DNA from: an uncultured Parabacteroides sp.
GTDB taxonomy: Bacteria; Bacteroidota; Bacteroidia; Bacteroidales; Tannerellaceae
Assembly (NCBI GenBank): GCA_900547435.1
Contig: URGO01000135.1
Span: 1-8,554 of the forward strand
DNA: 8,554 bases
Reading direction: 5' to 3'
The notes beneath the pieces were generated by a model. It made no database searches and was not told the DNA's origin. It saw only the letters and a program-made list of their open reading frames with translations. Positions within the stretch are counted from its first letter, which is position 1, and every line of letters begins with the position of its first letter. Shown in pieces: positions 1 through 4,768 of the stretch. The translations under genes and the position numbers were made by a program.

Positions 1-704
1 TTTAAAATGAATTTCTTCAAATCTCCCGCCTCGTCTTTATCCAATCGTGATTTGACATATCCCGAAAGCAACATACTGGGAGCCAATACATCTTTTACCT
101 GCTTGGCAAAATAATAGTACACATCATTCAGTCTTGTCCGTTCCACGTTGCTTTTGCCAAACGCGGCAAGCACACTGCAATTATTGATTGTATTCCCGGA
201 AATTATTTCTTGGCTCTTCCGTGACATTTTCAGATTTGAACCAAATTCTATGATTGTGGAATCTGTCGTAGCATCATAGCTACGATTATATAACTTGGTA
301 GGGCGAATGGAATCATAAACAACCAACGTCTCGGAATGGATATGCTTTGCATCCAATTCAAAGCTAAGAACATACTTAGATTGGTTGATGTAGAATACCA
401 TTGATATCTTCGTTGTTTCATTCCTTGAAGTATCGTCTAACATAAAAGGAACAACTCCCGTTTTCTCATTCCGGTCTTTAGGCATTCTCAAAACCAACAT
501 TCTGAAGAACTCGATGGCATTTAATATATTAGTTTTACCGGAAGCGTTGGCACCATAGATGATACCTACCTTCAGCAATCTGACTCCCTCTTTAACCTCA
601 TACGAATATTCATCAGACATAAAAGTATCTGACGTTGGTTCAAAACTAATTTTTTGAGCCGATTTAATGGAGAAAAAGTTTTCAACTGAGAAGTTTGCTA
701 TCAT
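1..704 (-). CDS. AAA-family ATPase, RloA/AbiL-like (N-terminal part; gene runs off the left edge)
   Basis: I translated this gene by hand from the ATG at 704-702; the frame stays open for 234 codons to the window edge, so the C-terminal half is missing. The protein begins MIANFSVENFFSIKS, the usual first strand of SMC/RecF-like ATPases. It has a clear Walker A motif, GANASGKTN, at residues 51-59, followed by LNAIEFFRML. This GANASGKxN form is typical of the AAA_15/AAA_21 proteins called RloA, AbiLi or OLD-like, many of which act in phage defence, often with an RloB-like or nuclease partner encoded next door. The signature motif, Walker B and any nuclease domain would lie outside the window, so a defence role is inferred from family. 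Base composition appears more A/T-rich than the tex and ABC genes, which would fit an accessory gene. A TATCTTTG -7 box lies 27 bp before the start. The 395-bp gap to the next gene upstream suggests independent transcription. Confidence 0.85.
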   Translation of the reverse strand, partial: MIANFSVENFFSIKSAQKISFEPTSDTFMSDEYSYEVKEGVRLLKVGIIYGANASGKTNILNAIEFFRMLVLRMPKDRNEKTGVVPFMLDDTSRNETTKISMVFYINQSKYVLSFELDAKHIHSETLVVYDSIRPTKLYNRSYDATTDSTIIEFGSNLKMSRKSQEIISGNTINNCSVLAAFGKSNVERTRLNDVYYYFAKQVKDVLAPSMLLSGYVKSRLDKDEAGDLKKFIL

Positions 705-731
705 ACTTGTTGTATTTATCTTATTTGCGAG

Positions 732-739
732 CAAAGATA
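732..739 (-). promoter_or_regulatory. -7 box of the AAA-ATPase promoter
   Basis: TATCTTTG on the minus strand matches the Bacteroidales -7 consensus TAnnTTTG exactly. It lies 27 bp upstream of the ATG at 704, leaving a leader of roughly 20 nt. No clear TTTG -33 box is present about 20 bp further upstream. That region (about 743-800) is almost pure A/T, which could help melting or act as an UP-like element. Confidence 0.55.
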
Positions 740-901
740 CAAATAAAATAGCATATAAAAAAATATAAATTGATATATCGTAATAAAAATACAAATACGA
801 CATTTAAAACAAGGGAAGCAAGCGTTATATGTTGCCTATTCTATGCTGTGAGAATATTGATAGGAGGTAATATGAAAGGTTGTCAAAATCGTGCATGATT
901 A

Positions 902-932
902 TTGAGCTTTCCAAGAAAAATCACTATCTTTG
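902..932 (+). promoter_or_regulatory. Plus-strand Bacteroidales-type promoter signal
   Basis: A TTG at 902-904 (in context ATTG) is followed 20 bp later by TATCTTTG at 925-932. This matches the TTTG / 19-21 bp / TAnnTTTG pattern of Bacteroidales promoters, with an imperfect first base in the -33 element. It points right, towards the DUF362 gene and convergent with it, and away from the AAA ATPase. The only ORF it could serve in the gap is the 17-codon one at 962. Confidence 0.4.
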
Positions 933-961
933 CCCTCAGCTAATCACCCCACTTCAAAGCG

Positions 962-1015
962 ATGAAGAATACAGAAGTTAGCACGTTACAAATCCATTAC
1001 CTGTCGTTAAAGTAA
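962..1015 (+). CDS. Possible 17-residue ORF or leftover gene start
   Basis: ATG at 962 opens a short frame (MKNTEVSTLQIHYLSLK) closed by TAA at 1013-1015. It starts 29 bp after the plus-strand -7 box, a normal leader length, and reads like a plausible protein N-terminus. I do not recognise a family. It could be a leader peptide, a microprotein, the surviving 5' end of a truncated gene, or chance. No continuation was found in the other plus-strand frames before the convergent DUF362 gene. Confidence 0.2.
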   Translation: MKNTEVSTLQIHYLSLK

Positions 1016-1049
1016 TGCGTCGCAACTAATTGAAGAATAATGGATTGTA
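988..1049. repeat. Imperfect inverted repeat (12-bp arms, one bulge)
   Basis: TACAAATCCATTA (arm beginning near 987-988) pairs with TAATGGATTGTA (1038-1049) with one unpaired base, enclosing a loop of about 38 nt. The uninterrupted core AATCCATTA / TAATGGATT is 9 bp. The left arm lies inside the 17-codon ORF. It has no T-run after it, so it is not an intrinsic terminator. It could be part of a structured RNA made from the promoter at 902-932, or a chance palindrome. Confidence 0.3.
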
Positions 1050-1099
1050 TTCAGAACGAATAGTTGTTACTATCCCGTTACTGAAATACGGGGTGTATT

Positions 1100-2086
1100 C
1101 TAATCCAATTTCACAAGTTCATATTTTTGGTTTCCAAGACCAAGTTGTTCGGCGTATTCCAGATTATGCATCCCATGTTTAGAGTCAATACGTTCAATAA
1201 GATGTATCTTACCGTGGTCAGAAGAATTACGCACGGCATCGATGCAGGCGCGATCAAGAGCCACTGGGTCGAGGGAAGCGAAGATGCCAAGGTCACCCAT
1301 CTGAGGGTCGGCAGGAGTAGCCACACAATCGCAATCCACCGAAAGATTGTTTGCCACACTGATGTACAGCGCCCGATTGCCCATATGGTCGATAATCGCC
1401 TTGGATGCCTCTGCCATGGATTCTTGGAATATGGTGTCAGCAGGTATCATATTCCATACTTCCGTCACATTGCGGGTCTTTCCTCCGGAATGGATATACG
1501 CTTTGCCCTCCGGTGAAGCAATGCCAATGGAGATGTTCTTCAAAGCACCGCCGAATCCAGCCATCGGGTGTCCCTTGAAGTGCGACAACACCACCATGAA
1601 ATCATAATTCATGAAGTCTTTCCCTACGATGTCCACTTTCAAGTGCTTGCCACCGTTCACTGGAAGCTCTACCTGTCCGTTGGCATCCATGATGTCCACA
1701 TCGGCAATGGCGGTGAATCCGTGTTCCTCGGCCACTTTCATGTGGTCGGCCACATTAGTACGTTTGCCACCGTAAGCGGTGTTGCTTTCGATAATCGTAC
1801 CTTTCACCCGTTGCACCAAATCCTTAATCAGGGTAGGTTGCAAATAGTTGGGGTTGCCAGCTTCTCCTGTCGATAGTTTGACAGCCACATTCTTGCCTTC
1901 GGCTTTCCGTCCGAGAGCCTCATAGATTTTAATCAGGTTTTCGGAAGTGATGTCTTTGATGAAATACACTTTAGGAACCGAGGCGTTATTGTCTAACCAA
2001 TTTTCCACTTGCGCATTTACCTTCTTTACACTTGTCATCATCAAAGAAGAAGCGACCATTGCTCTTAAAAAATTTCTTCTTTTCAT
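1100..2086 (-). CDS. DUF362 domain protein with N-terminal export signal, ferredoxin module absent
   Basis: This 328-residue protein belongs to the DUF362 family (PF04015), whose biochemical role is poorly known; many members carry a 4Fe-4S ferredoxin insert and are linked to redox work. The N-terminus MKRRNFLRAMVASSLMMTS looks like an export signal, with RRNFLR resembling a twin-arginine motif and a hydrophobic stretch to about residue 19, ending near VNA-Q (residues 23-26). The family core is visible at 171-200 (KGHPMAGFGGALKNISIGIA, then SPEGKAYIHS) and at 266-285 (LGIFASLDPVALDRACIDAV). Where ferredoxin-bearing members have CxxCxxC clusters, this protein has only C252, C254 and C281, so no 4Fe-4S cluster is predicted. 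The gene starts 10 bp after the stop of the second acetyltransferase and has no promoter of its own, so the two form one operon. DUF362 assignment is firm; export by Tat is a guess, because I cannot see whether this organism has a Tat system. Confidence 0.88.
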   Translation of the reverse strand: MKRRNFLRAMVASSLMMTSVKKVNAQVENWLDNNASVPKVYFIKDITSENLIKIYEALGRKAEGKNVAVKLSTGEAGNPNYLQPTLIKDLVQRVKGTIIESNTAYGGKRTNVADHMKVAEEHGFTAIADVDIMDANGQVELPVNGGKHLKVDIVGKDFMNYDFMVVLSHFKGHPMAGFGGALKNISIGIASPEGKAYIHSGGKTRNVTEVWNMIPADTIFQESMAEASKAIIDHMGNRALYISVANNLSVDCDCVATPADPQMGDLGIFASLDPVALDRACIDAVRNSSDHGKIHLIERIDSKHGMHNLEYAEQLGLGNQKYELVKLD

Positions 2087-2096
2087 AACTACAGTA

Positions 2097-2660
2097 TTAT
2101 TTTTTGTTTTCTACATAACGGATTACTTTTGCCGGATTGCCAACTGCCACTGCATTATCGGGTATGTCATGCGTGACCACCGAACCTGCTCCAATAATGA
2201 CATTGTTGCCAATGGTCACTCCCATCACGATGGTGGAATTTCCGCCCACCCATACGTTATCGCCAATGGTTATCGGTTTGGCTATGCCAAGTCGGTCGAT
2301 TCGACCGGCAGCTTCCATCGGATGTGCCACGGCATAAATCCCCACGCCCGGCCCAATCCAAGTGTTGTTGCCGATGGTGACGGGAGCCATGTCGAGAATG
2401 GTCACATTGTAATTGGTCAGGAAATTGTCGCCCACGTGCAGGTTGATGCCCAAGTCGCAGAAGAAGCCCGGTTTGATGCTGAGGTTCTTCCCGGCAGAGC
2501 CGAACAACTGGCGTAACACTTTCTCACGCTCTTCACTTTCGGTGATGGACAACGCATTGAATTGTTGGCAAAGTGTTGCGGCGCGATAATGGATTTTTGC
2601 GATTTCGGGGTCATCCATGCTGTAATATTCCCCACTGTTGAGTTTTTCTAATTCTGTCAT
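2097..2660 (-). CDS. Sugar O-acetyltransferase, maltose/galactoside acetyltransferase family (second copy)
   Basis: This cytoplasmic 187-residue enzyme should transfer acetyl from acetyl-CoA to a sugar hydroxyl. Residues about 8-55 (GEYYSMDDPEIAKIHYRA) form the Maa/NodL-type N-terminal domain. Residues about 60-183 are a left-handed beta helix of hexapeptide turns (VTIGNNTWIG, ITIGDNVWVGG, VTIGNNVIIGAGS), ending in the family hallmark AVGNPAKVI. H113 in YAVAHP corresponds to the catalytic histidine of LacA-type enzymes. Length is normal for the family. The true acceptor is unknown; such enzymes often act on galactosides, maltose or glucose, or in detoxification. It is paralogous to the enzyme at 3196-3756. 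It is the first gene of an operon with DUF362 and is preceded by the -7 box at 2713-2720 and the tandem operator at 2741-2779. Confidence 0.92.
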   Translation of the reverse strand: MTELEKLNSGEYYSMDDPEIAKIHYRAATLCQQFNALSITESEEREKVLRQLFGSAGKNLSIKPGFFCDLGINLHVGDNFLTNYNVTILDMAPVTIGNNTWIGPGVGIYAVAHPMEAAGRIDRLGIAKPITIGDNVWVGGNSTIVMGVTIGNNVIIGAGSVVTHDIPDNAVAVGNPAKVIRYVENKK

Positions 2661-2712
2661 AGTCTTTATTTTAAATAATAATCATAATAATTGTCTTGTA
2701 GATTTCACATTG

Positions 2713-2720
2713 CAAAGTTA
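2713..2720 (-). promoter_or_regulatory. -7 box of operon ii (acetyltransferase 2 + DUF362)
   Basis: TAACTTTG on the minus strand matches TAnnTTTG. It leaves an A/T-rich leader of about 50 nt before the ATG at 2660. The place where a TTTG -33 box should sit (about 2740-2744) reads AAAC on the minus strand, so the core promoter looks incomplete. The operator half-site starts there instead, suggesting activator dependence. Confidence 0.6.
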
Positions 2721-2740
2721 CGCCTGAATTTGCCTTCCAT

Positions 2741-2779
2741 GTTTTTCCCAAACGTCTTTTGCCACTTTGCTGAAAAGTC
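2741..2779 (-). promoter_or_regulatory. Tandem AraC-type operator of operon ii (site B)
   Basis: On the minus strand, two 16-bp half-sites lie in the same direction 23 bp apart: distal GACTTTTCAGCAAAGT (2779-2764) and proximal GACGTTTGGGAAAAAC (2756-2741). The proximal one differs from its counterpart before operon i at only one base of 16. It ends 20 bp upstream of the -7 box. The distal half-site overlaps the TGA stop of the preceding cysteine-rich protein gene (2780-2778). AraC-family activators commonly bind two direct-repeat half-sites near 21-22 bp apart, so the local AraC protein is the likely ligand; this is inference. Confidence 0.6.
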
Positions 2780-3194
2780 AATCTCTCTTTGAGCTTTCCC
2801 TGTCCAACAATTCAACGACTTTTTCACCAATGCAAAGACAGCAATCTGTACATGCCGCAAATCCATTCTTATAAACAATGTTGCCGCAAATGACCGTACC
2901 ATACATGTGTTTGAAGTGCTCAAACAATTCTTTCGACAAAGCCACAGCCTTTGCGTTGTCTTCCGGCAGGAACATACCCAACGCCATGACGCCTGCCACA
3001 AACGCTCCACATGAACCTTCGTTGTAGGAACATCCCATTCCGCCACGGAAACCAGCGGACAAGGCCATCAGTTCTTCGTCTGTCCGGTCGCAGCCTACCG
3101 TCCGGCAAATGCCGATAAAAGTAGCCTGTGAACAAGGAATGTTTTTTTGCCGCAAACGGCAAATAACGGTCGATATGGATTCTGTGCCACGCAT
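2778..3194 (-). CDS. C_GCAxxG_C_C family redox-active cysteine protein
   Basis: The protein fits PF09719/TIGR01909, small proteins with conserved cysteines thought to be redox active; no reaction is firmly known. I chose the ATG at 3194, giving 138 residues, because it falls one base after the stop of the upstream acetyltransferase (TGATATG) and gives a normal family length. A start at 3257 would overlap that gene by 62 bp and add an unlikely N-terminus. Conserved elements are PCSQAT (C21), GFRGGMGCSYNEGSCGAF (residues 48-65, with C55 and C62), VICGN (C103) and CTDCCLCIGEKV (C115, C118, C119, C121). The protein is unusually cysteine-rich, with 11 cysteines; the tail cluster could bind metal or form disulfides. 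No signal peptide is visible, so it is probably cytoplasmic. It is translationally coupled to the acetyltransferase and shares the operon-i promoter. Confidence 0.85.
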   Translation of the reverse strand: MRGTESISTVICRLRQKNIPCSQATFIGICRTVGCDRTDEELMALSAGFRGGMGCSYNEGSCGAFVAGVMALGMFLPEDNAKAVALSKELFEHFKHMYGTVICGNIVYKNGFAACTDCCLCIGEKVVELLDRESSKRD

Positions 3195-3195
3195 A

Positions 3196-3756
3196 TCAAA
3201 ACAGTTTATCTTGCGGTGTGATTGATCGAAGCACCCGGCAGGGATTTCCCACGGCAATTACTCCGGCAGGAATATCCTTTGTAACTACGCTCCCAGCTCC
3301 GATGACCGAACCGTCACCGATATGGACTCCCGCCATTACAACTACATCTCCACCCAACCAAACACGGCTACCGATATGTATGGGTGCGTCCGTACAGAAA
3401 CCTTGCGCCCGTTCTTCCGGGTCGAGGGCGTGGTTGACGGTGTAAAGGCTGCAATTCGGGCCTATCAATGTATGGTGTCCGATGCGGATGGTTGTATTGT
3501 CCATCAACGTGCAATTGAAATTGATGGTCACATGGTCTTCCAAAAAGATGTTTTCTCCGTACTGGCAACGGAAGCCGGGCACTATAAGGATGCCTTCTCC
3601 GCATTCGCCGAGAAGTTCTTCCAATATCTTGCGGCGAAGTTCCTGTTCTTCTTCGCCAGTTTGGTTATACCTCATACAAAGGCTGCCCGCCCTTTGAAAT
3701 TTCTTCATCATCGTTTGGTCGAAGATGTAGGGTTCTGAAAAGTTGTTCTTTCTCAT
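3196..3756 (-). CDS. Sugar O-acetyltransferase, maltose/galactoside acetyltransferase family (first copy)
   Basis: This 186-residue protein has the same two-part build as the enzyme at 2097-2660. The Maa-type N-terminal domain covers about residues 7-55 (FDQTMMKKFQRAGSLCMRYN). The left-handed beta helix covers about 57-178, with hexapeptide turns (IRIGHHTLIGP, IHIGSRVWLGG, VHIGDGSVIGAGSVV) and the closing AVGNPCRVLR. The catalytic histidine is H109 in LYTVNHALDPEERAQG, a very LacA/Maa-like loop. It should use acetyl-CoA to acetylate a small carbohydrate or related hydroxyl compound in the cytoplasm; the natural acceptor cannot be told from sequence. It is first in operon i and is followed at once by the C_GCAxxG_C_C gene, whose ATG begins one base after its TGA. 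A -7 box (3814-3821), operator (3842-3879) and terminator hairpin (3776-3813) lie upstream. Confidence 0.92.
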   Translation of the reverse strand: MRKNNFSEPYIFDQTMMKKFQRAGSLCMRYNQTGEEEQELRRKILEELLGECGEGILIVPGFRCQYGENIFLEDHVTINFNCTLMDNTTIRIGHHTLIGPNCSLYTVNHALDPEERAQGFCTDAPIHIGSRVWLGGDVVVMAGVHIGDGSVIGAGSVVTKDIPAGVIAVGNPCRVLRSITPQDKLF

Positions 3757-3775
3757 ATCATAATAAATAATAAAT

Positions 3776-3813
3776 AAAAAAACATCACCAAACCCGATGC
3801 GGGTTTAGTGATG
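3776..3813 (-). terminator. Intrinsic terminator after araC, abutting the operon-i promoter
   Basis: On the minus strand a 14-bp stem with one G-T wobble (left arm CATCACTAAACCCG, loop CAT, right arm CGGGTTTGGTGATG; 3813-3783) is followed at once by seven T residues (3782-3776). This is a strong rho-independent terminator for transcripts from araC, whose stop is about 70 bp upstream. Its first base is next to the last base of the operon-i -7 box, so operon-i RNA should begin inside the left arm and could form only a shortened hairpin. There is no T-run on the other side, so it works in one direction only. Confidence 0.8.
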
Positions 3814-3821
3814 CAAAGGTA
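3814..3821 (-). promoter_or_regulatory. -7 box of operon i (acetyltransferase 1 + cysteine-rich protein)
   Basis: TACCTTTG on the minus strand matches TAnnTTTG. Its distance to the proximal operator half-site is the same as in operon ii (20 bp gap), which supports it as the true promoter. No TTTG -33 box is seen; the region about 3842-3845 reads as A-rich on the minus strand. The predicted leader is about 50 nt and begins within the terminator stem. Confidence 0.6.
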
Positions 3822-3841
3822 GCGTTGTTTACGGTAATGTT

Positions 3842-3879
3842 GTTTTTCCTAAACGTCTTATCTGTTTTGTTGAAACGTC
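3842..3879 (-). promoter_or_regulatory. Tandem AraC-type operator of operon i (site A)
   Basis: On the minus strand, distal GACGTTTCAACAAAAC (3879-3864) and proximal GACGTTTAGGAAAAAC (3857-3842) are direct repeats 22 bp apart, about two helical turns. The proximal half-site matches that of operon ii at 15 of 16 bases. The distal half-site begins 6 bp after the araC stop codon (3888-3886), so the operator fills the gap between the genes. Confidence 0.65.
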
Positions 3880-3885
3880 ATTCTA

Positions 3886-4365
3886 CTAACAATTGTAAAT
3901 TTCTGAAGGTGAAATGCCGAACTCTCTTTTGAATGCAGTAGAGAAATGCGACAGGTTCTTGAACCCTACTTCCAAATAAATATCCGCAGGTTTTTTCCCC
4001 AGTTTCTCCATCAGGCATTTAGCTTCCTCCAAACGGCGCTTGACAATCCAGCGGCTGGGCGTGTTGTGGAATATCGCTGCAAAGTCTTTCTTGAATGTGG
4101 AAAGGCTGCGCCCCGTATAATGGGCAAACTCTTCTACGGTAAGGTTGCACTTGTAGTTCTTATTCATGAAATCTTCCAAATTGATTTTCCACGGTTCGGA
4201 AAAGTCAAACAGCACCTGCCCCAAGTCAGGCCTCAGTTGTAATAACGTAAAGACGGCTTCCTGCAATTTGGTTTCCATCAGTTCCTTAGAGGGGTACTGT
4301 TGGGCATCGAAATACTGCTCTAATGAAGAGAACAGCCCGTTTAGAAAAGGATTTTTTTCCATCAT
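3886..4365 (-). CDS. AraC-family regulator, C-terminal DNA-binding part (split from its sensor part by a stop codon)
   Basis: This is the DNA-binding part of an AraC/XylS transcription factor, 159 residues if started at the ATGATG at 4365. Two helix-turn-helix units are visible: residues about 75-100 (LTVEEFAHYTGRSLSTFKKDF) and about 124-152, with the family signature DIYLEVGFKNLSHFSTAFKR and the closing FGISPSEIY. Residues 1-60 are the linker region. It lies in exactly the same frame as the sensor part (4369-4716), separated only by TAA and one codon; together they make about 276 codons, the normal length for this family. So either the gene was broken by one nonsense change (for example CAA to TAA), or the two parts are made separately, with ribosomes restarting at the ATG 3 nt after the TAA. 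The protein could still bind DNA without its sensor. It is the obvious candidate to bind the three operators nearby. The family call is firm; activity is uncertain. Confidence 0.85.
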   Translation of the reverse strand: MMEKNPFLNGLFSSLEQYFDAQQYPSKELMETKLQEAVFTLLQLRPDLGQVLFDFSEPWKINLEDFMNKNYKCNLTVEEFAHYTGRSLSTFKKDFAAIFHNTPSRWIVKRRLEEAKCLMEKLGKKPADIYLEVGFKNLSHFSTAFKREFGISPSEIYNC

Positions 4366-4368
4366 TAC

Positions 4369-4716
4369 TTAATGGGTTTTAGCCGTCACCGGATAGCCTT
4401 CCATGGTTACTGTAAGGTTATGTTCATGCAACATCCTCTTTAAGAATGGCATTTTTAGTTGCAGGAACAAACCTTTGAACGGCTCGCCATTCTTTGACGG
4501 TTGCTTAATTTTCCGCACCAAATGATTACGTTTGATGAAAAAGGAATCTCCTTTCTTCAAATGATATTTTTTATCGGGTGCTATCAAGTCCAATTCCCCC
4601 GAACACAGATAAACCAACATGTGTTCCGACACCATTTCCTCACACCATTTGTCTTTCTCCACCTTGCAGCAGAAGAAAGTATCCATGTAATCGTAAATAG
4701 TTATGCCTGCATCCAT
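4369..4716 (-). CDS. AraC-family regulator, N-terminal cupin sensor part (ends at an in-frame TAA)
   Basis: This 115-residue fragment is the ligand-sensing half of an AraC regulator. It shows a cupin-like pattern (MLVYLCSGELDLI, then KKYHLKKGDSFFIKRNHLVRKI), where a small effector would bind. I chose the ATG at 4716 (MDAGITIYDY); a TTG at 4728 would add four residues and is less likely. The frame ends in PVTAKTH followed by TAA (4371-4369), then GTA and ATGATG, which open the DNA-binding half in the same frame. Nothing else in the fragment looks decayed, so the stop is probably recent, or functional, or a sequencing error. The gene is preceded by a -7 box (4742-4749) and a tandem operator (4769-4806), suggesting autoregulation. 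Read as one gene it would be a pseudogene at 3886-4716. Confidence 0.75.
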   Translation of the reverse strand: MDAGITIYDYMDTFFCCKVEKDKWCEEMVSEHMLVYLCSGELDLIAPDKKYHLKKGDSFFIKRNHLVRKIKQPSKNGEPFKGLFLQLKMPFLKRMLHEHNLTVTMEGYPVTAKTH

Positions 4717-4741
4717 TTTGCCAATCAATTAAAATTCGATG

Positions 4742-4749
4742 CAAAATTA
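4742..4749 (-). promoter_or_regulatory. -7 box of the araC promoter
   Basis: TAATTTTG on the minus strand matches TAnnTTTG and lies 25 bp before the ATG at 4716. A TTTG occurs at 4763-4766 but only 13 bp away, too close for a normal -33 element. The proximal operator half-site lies 19 bp upstream of the box, nearly the same place as in the two acetyltransferase operons. Confidence 0.55.
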
Positions 4750-4768
4750 AGCATTTTATCCTCAAAGC

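Larger units (their letters stand above)
705..1099. other. 395-bp intergenic stretch without a convincing gene
   Basis: This gap separates the start of the AAA ATPase (704) from the stop of the DUF362 gene (1100). The left third holds the A/T-rich minus-strand promoter of the ATPase. From about 900 the composition becomes more balanced. It contains a plus-strand promoter-like signal (902-932), a 17-codon plus-strand ORF (962-1015), a 12-bp imperfect inverted repeat (988-999 with 1038-1049) and a weak 5-bp stem around 1074-1092. No tRNA, insertion sequence or longer ORF was seen. It may hold the decayed start of a lost plus-strand gene or a small RNA; the sequence alone does not decide. Confidence 0.5.

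Noticed and set aside
924..933. CTATCTTTGC, resembling the GTAnnTTTGC core of CTnDOT-type attachment sites
   Set aside because: The first base differs, no integrase or element end is nearby, and the match is expected because that core resembles a Bacteroidales -7 box.
1074..1093. CCCGT...ACGGG hairpin after the DUF362 gene
   Set aside because: The stem is only about 5 bp and no T-run follows on the minus strand, so I do not call it a terminator.
1947..2516. Plus-strand 189-codon open frame
   Set aside because: It lies opposite the second acetyltransferase and the DUF362 start, has no family-like motifs, and is explained by the codon pattern of the real minus-strand genes.
3195..3257. Upstream start for the cysteine-rich protein
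   Set aside because: It would overlap the acetyltransferase by 62 bp and add residues not typical of the family; the ATG at 3194 next to the stop is better.
3322..3738. Plus-strand 138-codon frame
   Set aside because: It is antisense to the first acetyltransferase, whose hexapeptide repeats leave no doubt about the coding strand.
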